From: Mactra quadrangularis
Lineage: Eukaryota; Mollusca; Bivalvia; Venerida; Mactridae
Reading direction: 5' to 3'
NCBI GenBank assembly: GCA_025267735.1
Contig: CM046297.1
Span: 15,402,011-15,466,010 of the forward strand
DNA: 64,000 nt
Shown here: in pieces, positions 50,015 through 59,936 of the stretch
Position numbering within the stretch: the first letter of the stretch is position 1
Layout: each line of letters opens with the position of its first letter
Program-made: the position numbers and the translations under genes
The notes under the pieces: model-generated
What the model was told of the DNA's origin: nothing
The model's database searches: none
The model's input: only the letters and a program-made list of their open reading frames with translations

Positions 50015-52484
50015 CTTGAAGTTAAGGGGCTTTAAAAGCAAGCATTTGAAGTAGTTGAATTTTAAGTTAAATTTCATTTTCTGTAGAATCTGATCTTTTT
50101 AAAGATATTAATGGTCAGAATGACCTCATGAAGAATAGTTTCATAGATGCTTAATACATGAACTTAAATAGAATATGCAAACACTAGAAATCAAAGTTAC
50201 CACAGACATACCCCAATAAGACATTTTTATAATTTCAGAAAAGTCATAAAATTGTAAATCAAATATTCACACTTTATGTCAAAATTAGTAAGGTAAGTGT
50301 CATGTATATTGTAAAAGAAATAAAAGTGAACAATCAAAATCTTCAACATTTTTAAAGGAATATTTCTGTCTTATTTAAAATTTGAAGCAAAATAATCCTC
50401 AAAAATCCGTAACTACTACAGAAAATTAAACAAAAATGAAATAAATAGTATAAAATTTTGTATAGTCAAAGAAGGGGAAAAATATATATTTTTTTGGGAG
50501 GGGAATGTGACCCAATTTCGGCCGTAAAATGTAAAATCTTACGGGTATATTACTGAAGTATGTAAAGTAAACTCATCCATACTCCACATATATAATACTA
50601 TGACAGGTTGATCCTATAATCCATGACATACTTTAATAAATATGATAATAATTTTAATATTATAAACAAAATCAGCAGGACCTTGTACATGACATACATT
50701 ATACGATAAAAATATGTAAATAATTCATAGTATGATAAATATTATAAATTTTGTGACATAAATTTAAGCAGTTTATTCTAGTTTGTAATAAGTACTTGTT
50801 GTTAACCCACCCATATCAATAAATTAAGACACACAAACAATTTGACACTTAGTTGTTTGGCACAAGAGAGAAAGACACCTATACCATGGTTCATTAAAAT
50901 TCTGCAAGCAATCCTGTAGTGTATTCAGTAACAACTGTTAGCAAACATTACCGATACAAGAAAACTCAATCTGTAGACAACTCGGCCATGGATAACTCAA
51001 CCCAAAGTTGGGACAACTCCAACTGTTAGTGAGGTATTGAGTTTTCTCGGGTTGAGTTGTCTTTGGGTTGAGATGTCCCGAACGTAACGTTTCGGAGCAT
51101 TTAGGAACATTCAGAGTAACTGAACACGCTGCTGGACTTCATAACATACATTTTTGCATCAGTGTATTTTTGCTTATATCACACATCAATATGGTACACA
51201 TTTTTAAATTGTACCATAAGGCATAGGTATTTTAATATAGGTATGGTATGGGTTTTTTATAAACAATGAATAAGATTGTTATTTTATAAATGACATAATT
51301 ATTGATAATGTTTTCATGGTGTTTAATTAAGTGTTAATTCTAATAATGAAATAATCAAAACATTTTAGTATTATGTTAGCCAAGGGGTACATTTTCAGAC
51401 AAAAAATTTCAAGATTTATTTGGTTAAAGAATTTGTACTGTCTGGTAAAAAATAAGACTTGATCAACACTTAAATGTGTTCAACAAGTTCGTTCTATTGT
51501 ATTTATAATTGTATACTGATTGGTCAACGCTAGACTAGTCTATGTCCTTCTTTATTTACGTATAGTTAGATTTTATGTTTAATTTTTTATGTACCCGGTA
51601 TTTTGTATCATTAGAAATTATAATTTTTGTAGGATTAGTTGATATTGTATGACTCATTAAAGAAGAAAGCTCAAGGTTATATATTGCATGAACTATAGGA
51701 AATGAAATCATTGCACATTGAAATGAACGTGCAAGAATAGGAAATGAATGAAATTTAATAATATTATCAGTTGAATGCTTTATTCTTTGTCACTTCTTAG
51801 CCCCAAAAAACTTGATGGCAAAACATACGACTACTTGAGTATAGCAGAGCAGTATTTTAAGAGAAAAACTTAAGATTTGAGAATTCTACAAATCGCGTGT
51901 TAGGGCAAAGCAATCAGTAACTCAACATAAAAAAAGAGTTACGACTGTTTTACGCTTAAGCCCACAAAATGTGCTAGACATATGATAGGGTTTATTAATT
52001 CAGACAAATCTGTACATGAACTTGAAATGACATTGTCTCAGTTCTCAAAGGAATCAATTGGGTTCCTTTAATTTCATCCCAAGTGTATAATGATCACATT
52101 AATATTCCATTCTAAGACATCATACTATAAGGGGGAAAATGTCATTTATTTTCAAATGACTTTGGTCATGAATTCTGAGTCAAAACTGTTGTAGCCAGAT
52201 TACATTAAGTAGGCAACTGGCAATGAATAAGCTTAAAAAATGTTTAAGTGTCAAAGTTAAGATTTTAGCCAAGAATTAAAGAACAGAGAGAAGGTTGACT
52301 GACTTCCATAATGTGAGAGAGAAAAATGGTCAAAACCAGCATAAAGCAACATAAAAATCATCCAAAAAAGCACCACAAATACCTATGTTCTCAATGATCA
52401 ATATAAACAGGTTAATACAGAAAACCAAGCCTCCACTGTATTACATAGAATAAAAATTTATAAATCTCAATAACAGACAGGTTA

Positions 52485-52620
52485 CATTATTTTCCATGAG
52501 CCTTTCGGCTTCACATGTATACATAGCAATATCATTCTAGCAGATCGATTAACATCGCTTCGTTTAAAGAGGTAAAAATCGAGTACGTCCGTACCGGAAG
52601 TACTCTTCTTTATCCTCATA
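52485..52620 (+). repeat. DIRS left inverted terminal repeat
   Basis: Positions 52514-52620 are the exact reverse complement of 58865-58971. The outer 30 bases (up to CATTATTTTCCATGAG at 52485) differ from the right end, as in DIRS-1, and are instead copied into the internal complementary region. It lies just upstream of the gag-like ORF and probably carries the promoter (inference). Confidence 0.92.
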
Positions 52621-52793
52621 ATCATTAAAGCGTTCGACGTGTAAACATCGTAAATTCGTTGAAATTTATCCGATATAATCTTGTGATTAGATATTGATTG
52701 GATTGGTAAGTATTCGCCTATCGGAAAATATTGATTGTGTACAAAGTGCCAAATCAATTATTTTCGTTGTGGATATTTATTTATTCAGAGAAA

Positions 52794-54125
52794 ATGTCAT
52801 CTAAAAATGACGAAATATCGCTCAGTGATGATAGCGAATTTTCAGGGTTTTCGGACATGGAAAACAGAAGAATTAAATCTACTGTATATGCCGCTCCGAA
52901 GGAGAAAGTGCAGAAGAAAAGTAGTAATAAGAATGACAATTCTATGATAATTGACAAGAAATCTGACAAAGCCGGTAAGAATGAAAGAAACTCCGGCAAA
53001 TCTGTAAACACAGGTGGAAAAAATCAGACATCCACTTCCGGTTGTAAACAAACCATCAAAAAAGGTAATAGTGATTTGAATAATAATGATAGTTCTAAAT
53101 TTGACTTGTCAAAAATGTCAGCTAGTGATATTGAAAACCTCAAATCTTTGCTGGGACTTAGTGGCCAACTGGCCAATCAGAATAAACCTCGTACATCACG
53201 TGGTGGGCATAGAGATATCACATCAGAGTCAGACTCTGATTATTATGATAACAGTAACACATCATCTCATATGAATATAACCTTTGACCCTAGAGATTTA
53301 TCTGATGGTGAAATTGTGGATGAAGATATTAATTCTCACAAAAGGATAAAATTGAACATGAATGATGCCCTATATGATAATGAGGGTAATGAATGGGATC
53401 TTCCCCAATTGAAAATACCAGTAAAAGGAAAACCCACATCTAATTCTCTTGCAAATATGATAAATATTGCATGTACTACTCAGTGTGAAACTGACACCTT
53501 GATAACTAAGTATAACATTCCTGAAAATTGTGACATGATAGGTTCTCCATTAGTGAACAGTGAGATTTGGCAGGCTATGGACAAACGAACTCAGGTTCAT
53601 GATAGATCACTAGCGTCAATTCAAAAACTTGTTGCTGGCAGTATAACTGCAGTTATAAGGATTGCTGAAATCTTGAAAAGTCAAATTGTTTCCAATGAGG
53701 AGAATAAATCTCTCCTTGGTGATGCCCTTACTCTGATGGGGCAGGCTCAATTTAATTTATCAGTGCGTAGACGGTATGATATTAAACCTAATTTGAAGAA
53801 GAAATTTTTTCCATTGTGTAAAATTTCACAACCTATTACTAACAAACTTTTTGGAAATGACATCACCAAGGAAATCAAAGCTTGTGATTCTATCACTAAC
53901 CTTGGTAAATATAGCAGCTATTCTAATAAAGGAAATGCTAGTGTTAAATTTTCTAGAAGAGGTGGATACACCGGTTATGGTTATAAACAATATGGTGGAC
54001 AAGATAATTATCGTTATCAACCATACACAAAAAGAAATAGTTACAGAGGCTCTTACAAAAATAGTAAACAGACAAAGAAGTCAAGTAGTACAGCTACAGA
54101 GCCTTTTTCCCCAAACGAAAAATAA
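52794..54125 (+). CDS. DIRS ORF1, gag-like protein
   Basis: The ORF encodes 443 residues from the ATG at 52794; the frame is open further upstream, but this is the first in-frame ATG with a purine at -3. The N-terminus is Lys/Ser-rich and acidic (S-L-S-D-D-S-E-F-S-G-F-S-D). A middle segment, S-D-G-E-I-V-D-E-D-I-N, is followed by a probably helical region (about residues 240-350). The C-terminus is an Arg/Gly/Tyr-rich tail (R-R-G-G-Y-T-G-Y-G-Y-K-Q-Y-G-G-Q) suited to nucleic-acid binding. No zinc knuckle is present, as usual for DIRS ORF1. The role as a nucleocapsid-like protein is inferred from position. Its 3' end overlaps the open pol frame by about 37 nt in the -1 frame. Confidence 0.85.
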   Translation: MSSKNDEISLSDDSEFSGFSDMENRRIKSTVYAAPKEKVQKKSSNKNDNSMIIDKKSDKAGKNERNSGKSVNTGGKNQTSTSGCKQTIKKGNSDLNNNDSSKFDLSKMSASDIENLKSLLGLSGQLANQNKPRTSRGGHRDITSESDSDYYDNSNTSSHMNITFDPRDLSDGEIVDEDINSHKRIKLNMNDALYDNEGNEWDLPQLKIPVKGKPTSNSLANMINIACTTQCETDTLITKYNIPENCDMIGSPLVNSEIWQAMDKRTQVHDRSLASIQKLVAGSITAVIRIAEILKSQIVSNEENKSLLGDALTLMGQAQFNLSVRRRYDIKPNLKKKFFPLCKISQPITNKLFGNDITKEIKACDSITNLGKYSSYSNKGNASVKFSRRGGYTGYGYKQYGGQDNYRYQPYTKRNSYRGSYKNSKQTKKSSSTATEPFSPNEK

Positions 54126-54887
54126 ATACAGAGGTAAGTAACTCTGGAAAACTTAAATTTTGTTTAGACGAATGGCTCAAAATAACCCAAGATAAATGGG
54201 TTATTAACACCATTTCTGGCTATTGTATTGAATTTATAAAACAACCATATCAAACTAGAATACCTCAAGAAATTCCTTTTAATGAAGTTCAGTGGGAAAT
54301 TCTTGATAATGAGATAAAAACCTTGCTTGAGAAAGGTGCTATTGTTTCATCGTCAAAGGAAGAAAACGATTTTATTTCTACATTGTTTTTTGTTAAGAAG
54401 CCAAATGGCAAGTTTAGGCCAGTTATCAATCTTAGATATTTGAATGAGTTTATACATCATGATCACTTTAAACAGGAGACTTTTAAAACTGTATTAGATC
54501 TGTTACAAGAAAAAGATTATATGACTTCAGTTGATCTTAAAGATGCATATTTTTCTATACCCATACATCATGATTATCAAAAATATCTGAAATTTTCATG
54601 GCAAAATCAGTTATTTAAGTTTATAGTTATGCCTTTTGGTATAAAAACAGGACCTTATGTCTTTACTAAGATTCTTAAACCAGTTTATGCATGGTTTAGG
54701 CTTCATAATATAAGATGCTCTTATTATATTGATGATTCCATAAATATGGACCAAAATAATGATGTTTGTCAAAATAATACTGAAATTATGTTACAAACTT
54801 TAGAAAGACTAGGTTTTATAGCTAATAAGGATAAATCAATTTTGATTCCCACTCAAAGAATAGTTTTCTTTGGATTTATAATTGATA
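54089..54887 (+). pseudogene. DIRS pol, 5' part: reverse transcriptase (interrupted)
   Basis: This frame is open from 54089 (after a stop at 54086-54088), with no ATG until well inside the domain, so expression from the gag frame by shifting or re-initiation is likely. Conserved reverse transcriptase motifs are visible: F-F-V-K-K-P-N-G-K-F-R-P-V-I-N-L-R-Y-L-N, motif A S-V-D-L-K-D-A-Y-F-S-I-P, motif B M-P-F-G-I-K-T-G-P, and the catalytic Y-I-D-D (motif C). The frame is cut at 54887 by the nested DNA transposon. Reading runs about 45 codons into the insert and stops at 55021. Apart from the insertion no stop or frameshift is seen, so the damage is recent. The second half resumes at 56474. Confidence 0.92.
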
Positions 54888-56467
54888 CAGTGATTCATTT
54901 TGCCGTGCGTCCTGCGTCAGAGACGCAAACTTTTTACCGTGGACGCAATGAATTCAAAGTATGTGCGTCCTTAGGACGCAAAATCTTTCATGAACATCTA
55001 GTTTTCCCTTTTAAAGTGTAAACTTTATTTATGAAAAAGTGGAAAAAAATGCTAATTTCAAGGATGAGCCGAGAGGGCGATTCGGGCGAAGAAGTCACCC
55101 TTTCCGTTAAAACTTCGCTCTATTAGCACATGCAAGCGAAAACGAAGTCGCCGACATTTTCGGAAAATCAATGAAACAAATTATGACCCAGATTATGACA
55201 GTCCTCGAGACATCGATTTAACGACGGATGGAACGTTTCTTACATCTGCATTTCTTATGTAATCGACCTATCAACTACGCGGGAGTTGTGTTGTTAGTAC
55301 GCACGCCTTAAAAGCCCATAATTAGTGACTCGTTTGTATATCAATGCCCCCTGTGTATATTGATCAACCAGCGTCCGCTTAAAAATCGATAGTGCTATAT
55401 GTCGGCCCGACAAGTTTGATATCGTAATTAAATGATGGAAATTAACAAACACGTGTCAAACTGTGATACAACAATAATATAAGTAGATAAAGCTTTTTGG
55501 ATGCTTGCCGTTAAATTGATAATTGTATTAAATTATGAGCGAGTTGTGAGGCAGTCAGAAAAGACGTAATTAGCAGTTTGCCAATGATTGCGTATGTTTT
55601 CGAGACCCACGCTATCGTCAATCAAATGAAGCAAGGTTAAATCTACGTTAGTAATTTAATAATCTTATTATTTTGATTTTAACTTCTTTAATTAAGCAAT
55701 AGATAACGGGGAAATACCCTCAATTTTTCGATTTCAAGAATAAACCCCGGTTGGTTCAAGTGAATTTATGAAAATAGTCGTAGTATTCGTCACGTAATCT
55801 ACCCGCTTGCAGACTCTAAAAAATCAATAATAAGCATACATTGCTACATAATATGTTATATTTAAGAAAATGTATGTTCTTTAGAGTAAACCTAATTAAA
55901 CAATCTAATAAAAAATATTTAAACAAAGAAGGGTCAAAAACGAGGACACTGATAACACATTTTCCAAAAATGGTCGTATATGCATTTTAATCTCTTTTGA
56001 TGAACATAATACTAGCAAGTAAAGATGCTTTACCAAAAAGAAGAACGTTTAATTAAAATGAAAATTAGATAATTTAAGTTGACAATTTGATACAAAATAA
56101 ATGTGTTCTGTGAATTTTGTGTAAAACATAGAACAAATAACTCAGTAACCAAACATCCAGGGAGTATTTAATAAACTACTTGTGAGTTACAGCAGACATA
56201 TCATTTACTAAATGTAATAGTTATATGTTTTAACCCTTCAAGTGATTTCACTACACTAATTTGCTAATTAAGTCACAGACAGATGCATTCATTTGCATTA
56301 TACAATGATATTAAGTAACTGCTGATTGTTTCAAAATCATGCATCATTTGAAGGACATGTTTTAGTGAAAAAAATCTTGGGACTCATTGTCGTTTGGGAG
56401 GGACTCATTGTTTCAAAATATGTGAGTCCCATGGACTCATGTTTTCCAGCTTCAAAATGAATCACTG
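54888..56467. mobile_element. Nested DNA transposon inside DIRS pol, 6-bp target duplication
   Basis: The insert is 1,580 bp with perfect 15-bp terminal inverted repeats, CAGTGATTCATTTTG on the left and CAAAATGAATCACTG on the right. It is flanked by the direct repeat TTGATA (54882-54887 and 56468-56473). Subterminal GCGTCC/GGACGC motifs lie at the left and GGGACTCA motifs at the right. Termini starting CAGTG recall hAT elements, but those normally make 8-bp (sometimes 5-6-bp) duplications, so the superfamily is left open. No transposase is seen; it is probably non-autonomous. Confidence 0.9.
55068..55262 (+). other. Coding-like segment in the nested transposon
   Basis: This is a frame of about 64 codons without an ATG start, bounded on the left by TGA and on the right by TAA. 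It reads K-R-K-R-S-R-R-H-F-R-K-I-N-E-T-N-Y-D-P followed by D-Y-D-S-P-R-D-I-D-L-T-T-D-G. The balanced amino-acid composition and higher CpG content differ from the AT-rich surroundings, so it could be an exon remnant of a transposase-associated protein or a captured host exon. No family was recognised. Confidence 0.35.
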
Positions 56468-56473
56468 TTGATA

Positions 56474-57747
56474 GTGTACAATTTAAAGTATATTTGACTG
56501 AAGAAAAGGTTCAAAAGATTATTAATAAGTGTAAATCATTACTTAATAAACACATGATTATTGTTAGAGACTTGGCATCCCTTATTGGTTCTATTGTAAA
56601 TGCTTTTCACGCAGTCTTAGAAGCACCTTTGCATTACAGAAAATTAGAAAAAGATAAAGTATTAGGTTTAGGTTCAAACCAAAATTTTGATAATAAATTG
56701 AGATTATCCTATAGTAGTACATTGGAATTACAGTGGTGGATTGATAATGTAGAAAACAAAAATGGGAAGAAAATTAGACCCAAAACTATTGATTGCAAAT
56801 GTAGAACTGATGCCAGTTTTTTAGGTTGGGGAGGCATAGACTTACACAATGATAAACATGCTGGTGGTAGATGGTGTAGTCAGGAATCTAAAAATTCTAT
56901 TAACTATCTTGAATTATTGGCTGCGTTTTATACATTACAATCCTTTTATGGTAATATGACAGGTTTGCACATCCAGATTCAATGTGACAATACATCAGCA
57001 ATAGCCTATATAAATAACATGGGGGGTATGTGTTCAAGTAATATGAATCAATTAGCTGGTGATATTTGGAATTGGTGCTTAGCAAGAGATATATATATAT
57101 CTGCTGTGCATATTCCAGGGTGTATTAATACTGCAGACTATTATTCAAGAAATTTTTCAGATTCAACTGAATGGAAGCTTAAGGTTGATGTTTTCAATAG
57201 GATTTGCAAGCAATTTTTTACCCCCAATATAGATCTGTTTGCTTCAAGGTTGAATAATCAAATTAAAACCTTTGTATCTTGGTATCCAGAACCAGGAGCC
57301 ATACATAGTGATGCGTTTACTATAGATTGGTCTAAATATTTGCCATATATTTTTCCACCTTTCAATTTGATTGGGAAAGTCATTTCTAAGATCTTACAGG
57401 ACAAAGTTGAAAAGGCAATTTTGATTTTTCCTTTCTGGAGGTCACAATCTTGGTTTCCTCTTGTACTTAACAATATGATAGCATTTCCAGTAAGATTACC
57501 TAGACATAATGATCTTTTGTTTCTACCTCATAACAGATTAAATCATCCATTGAGAGATATGAAGATGCACGCAGTCATTGTATCAGGACAGCATTGGCGA
57601 GTCAAGGACTTTCAAGACCAGTTACAGATATCATACTGTCGTCATGGAGCCATGGGACACGTAAACAATATGGATATGCTTGGAAAAGCTGGACTATTTG
57701 GAATCATACAAGGGGTTCAAGTATACTCTCAACGACTGAGGTTGTAG
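56474..57747 (+). pseudogene. DIRS pol, 3' part: RNase H and methyltransferase-like domain
   Basis: This is the continuation of pol after the nested transposon; without the insert and one target copy the frame would be continuous with the 5' half. The RNase H domain shows its acidic residues in order: R-T-D-A-S-F-L-G-W-G-G, the Glu in Y-L-E-L-L-A, Q-C-D-N-T-S-A-I-A-Y, and A-D-Y-Y-S-R. After it comes the domain described as Dam-methyltransferase-like in DIRS elements: N-I-D-L-F-A-S-R-L-N-N-Q, then S-D-A-F-T-I-D-W and I-F-P-P-F-N, then F-P-F-W-R-S-Q-S-W-F-P. The last 150 bases overlap the recombinase ORF in another frame. Confidence 0.9.
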
Positions 57748-58538
57748 TTTTATATTATTTGTTTTACCTGTTCAAAATTGGAAAATCGTACTCTGTGTTA
57801 AACACCCATAAGGCAGTGTTGTTGCAAACTTTACCATTTTTTGGGAATACATGGTGCAAGGAGTGTCCTTTGATTACACGTTTCATGAAAGGTGTTTTTT
57901 CCAGTAAACCGGCTATTCCGAAGTACAAATTCACATGGGATGTTTCGTGTGTATTAAAGTTTTTATCTTCATTATTTCCTTTGGAGTGTATTAATCTCAA
58001 GATGTTAACTTTGAAAACTGTTGCCTTGGTAGCCTTAGCTGCTGCACCAAGAGCTCAAACATTAGTGGCTATGAACATTGATAATATGTTGCAAACACAA
58101 CATGAACTGATTTTTTGTTTCCCTGTTAGGTTAAAGACTTCCAGGCTAGGAAGTAATTATACTATGAAAGTTGAACATTTTTCAGATGAAAGTCTGTGTC
58201 CCATGCATACCTTATTAAAATATATTAATGTAACGTCTGATCTTAGGAAAAGTAATGATGTTTTTGTTTCTTATGTGACTTATTGTAAAGTAACTACTAG
58301 TACAGTGGCCAGATGGCTAAGAACAGTTCTAGAATTATCAGGAATAGATATATCTTTGTTTAAAGCTCATAGTTTTAGGGGTGCATCTACTTCACATGCA
58401 GCTAGTAAGGGCTGCTCATTAAAAAATATTCTAAGTACTGCAGATTGGTCTTCAGATAGGAATTTTAAAAAGTTTTACATGCGTAATTCTGTTTCAAATG
58501 AACATTTATCTTACCTTGAATCAGTTTTTAGTAACTAA
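57594..58538 (+). CDS. DIRS tyrosine recombinase
   Basis: The frame encodes about 314 residues and has no ATG near its 5' end (it opens at a TTG); the exact start is unknown. It overlaps pol by about 150 nt, typical of DIRS. An N-terminal SAM-like core-binding segment is followed by a catalytic part with the tetrad: Arg in A-A-P-R-A-Q-T-L, H-S-F-R-G-A-S-T-S-H-A-A-S-K-G (His-x-x-Arg), a Trp in A-D-W-S-S-D, and the nucleophilic Tyr in F-K-K-F-Y-M-R-N. The family acts by cutting and joining DNA through a covalent tyrosine link, here to insert the circular element copy. The frame is intact. Confidence 0.93.
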   Translation: MASQGLSRPVTDIILSSWSHGTRKQYGYAWKSWTIWNHTRGSSILSTTEVVVLYYLFYLFKIGKSYSVLNTHKAVLLQTLPFFGNTWCKECPLITRFMKGVFSSKPAIPKYKFTWDVSCVLKFLSSLFPLECINLKMLTLKTVALVALAAAPRAQTLVAMNIDNMLQTQHELIFCFPVRLKTSRLGSNYTMKVEHFSDESLCPMHTLLKYINVTSDLRKSNDVFVSYVTYCKVTTSTVARWLRTVLELSGIDISLFKAHSFRGASTSHAASKGCSLKNILSTADWSSDRNFKKFYMRNSVSNEHLSYLESVFSN

Positions 58539-58642
58539 TGTATATGGTTTTGTATATGTTTATTTGTATGTTGTATATCATATGGGAATAACAATGGTTA
58601 TTGATTCTATGCATTTTGGTTATGTTTTGTTGCCTTTAAATA

Positions 58643-58757
58643 TGCTATGTATACATGTGAAGCCGAAAGGCTCATGGAAAATAATGACACCCCATCCAAG
58701 CTTTAGTGATGGATGGGGGGCATTATTGGAATGAGCCGGAGGCTGAGCATGTATACA
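58643..58757 (+). repeat. DIRS internal complementary region
   Basis: Bases 58643-58686 are the exact reverse complement of the left end (52485-52528), and 58685-58757 are the exact reverse complement of the right end (58962-59034). The two parts overlap by two bases, which marks the junction of the two termini. In the accepted DIRS model this region templates joining of the two ends into a circle before integration. Confidence 0.93.
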
Positions 58758-58864
58758 CCCTCCCTATCAATTTACAGATTGATATATAAATGTATATGTT
58801 TATTATTTATGTACCCACCCTATGAGAATATGCAACAAAACATCTTTAATAGTGTGCTTTAAAA

Positions 58865-59034
58865 TATGAGGATAAAGAAGAGTACTTCCGGTACGGACGT
58901 ACTCGATTTTTACCTCTTTAAACGAAGCGATGTTAATCGATCTGCTAGAATGATATTGCTATGTATACATGCTCAGCCTCCGGCTCATTCCAATAATGCC
59001 CCCCATCCATCACTAAAGCTTGGATGGGGTGTCA
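58865..59034 (+). repeat. DIRS right inverted terminal repeat with extension
   Basis: The inner 107 bp repeat the left terminus in inverted orientation. The outer part, ending GGATGGGGTGTCA, is unique to this side and is matched, in reverse complement, by 58685-58757. This right-hand overhang is the standard asymmetry of DIRS termini. Confidence 0.92.
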
Positions 59035-59422
59035 ATTTTTCTTATATAATTTCTCACAATAAATCACTTTCAGTTTCAAAAAAAAAATCTAAGATGTACT
59101 CAGGCTGATAATCATCAAACCCTCCCTCAATTCCCCAAAAATAATTTTTCTGCCATTTCAAATTGAGTTCCTCATGTCAAAGTCTGTACAGTTTCCACGG
59201 CAATGACTCAACATTTTGGAATTCCTGTATCTTCTGCTGCAACTAAACACTGATAAAAATTTTCTGGGAAAAAATTCTAATAAATCATACAAATGTAGAG
59301 GAAGAATCAATATGGTCAAAAGATCATTGAATCACAGAGACTCAGATGGAATCACGGTAGTCAAAAAAGTAGTTCTGATGAAAGTAGTTCTAATTAAAGT
59401 TGATGAAAATAGTCTGATTGCA

Positions 59423-59715
59423 AGTAGTTTAATGCCATAGCAACACATTGTATAGATCATATCACGGCAGTCAGTCAAACTACTACCTATTCCTGAACTA
59501 AAGACTTAATTTCAAGATTTAGCTGTATACCAGTTACTAGATGCTTACTTCCCTCAGTGACTGGCATAACTGTCCTACATGATTTGTAATCAGTGGTAGG
59601 AGGAAGAATGGCAGTAGTAATTATCTAATGGCCAAGCTCCACAAAAGTATGCCCCGCCTAAGAATTGAACCTTTAAATGACTAGTGTGCTACAGACTGAA
59701 CTAGCCAAGCAGGCT
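59423..59715 (-). mobile_element. SINE copy
   Basis: This is a family member close to the right end of the DIRS element: ATGCCATAGCAACACATTGT, AATCAGTGGTAGGAGGAAGA, CCGCCTAAGAATTGAACC and GAACTAGCCAAGCAGGC. The A and B boxes are recognisable but mutated. Confidence 0.85.
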
Positions 59716-59754
59716 TGCCAAATCTAACAAATAACTTATAAATGGGTGATACCT

Positions 59755-59936
59755 GCAGATGAGAGACCAATAAAGTGGTTTTAGACATTGCCCTGGACAA
59801 CCGCTTTAGAGTTTGGGCAACCTACAATTTCTTTTGGGGGTGTGGGGCAACTAAAATTCTGCAAATGAGATATGGTGCTTGCTCTTAAAACGATCTGTTT
59901 GGACAACCACTTTCATATCCTAATGTTGTAGACAAA
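59755..59936. repeat. Interspersed repeat, copy 2 of an inverted pair
   Basis: It matches 21230-21366 in opposite orientation (GAGATATGGTGCTTGCTCTT, GGACAACCACTTTCATATCC). Both copies have repeated GGGCAACTA/GGTTGCCC words at their ends. Confidence 0.75.

Larger units (their letters stand above)
35225..52484. other. Long stretch without a recognised gene (5' intron or intergenic)
   Basis: About 17 kb lies between the most upstream exon seen and the DIRS element. At least one further upstream exon must exist, so part of this may be intron. Open frames are short and scattered. Recognised contents are degenerate 31-bp repeats (35890-36200), a SINE fragment (38325-38400), a MITE (39410-39600), inverted-repeat elements (41450-41681, 47955-48292), an ACCATGGT-rich foldback (43860-44100), SINEs (43020-43320, 44560-44680, 49667-50014) and the 40-bp array at 45306-45775. 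Confidence 0.6.
52485..59034 (+). mobile_element. DIRS-type tyrosine-recombinase retrotransposon, full length with a nested insertion
   Basis: The element is about 6.55 kb including a 1.58-kb nested transposon. It has the hallmark DIRS layout: inverted terminal repeats, gag-like ORF, pol with reverse transcriptase, RNase H and a methyltransferase-like C-terminal domain, an overlapping tyrosine recombinase ORF, and an internal complementary region near the 3' end that matches the outer ends of both termini joined together. Ends are fixed by that region, which joins them through a shared CA dinucleotide. No target duplication is seen at the flanks, as expected for recombinase-mediated integration of a circular intermediate. 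The inverted repeats are identical over 107 bp, so the copy is young. It lies opposite in strand to the host gene. Confidence 0.93.

Noticed and set aside
52731..52793. Upstream extension of the gag-like ORF
   Set aside because: The frame is open but the first in-frame ATG with reasonable context is at 52794; the extension is hydrophobic and unlike the following acidic N-terminus.
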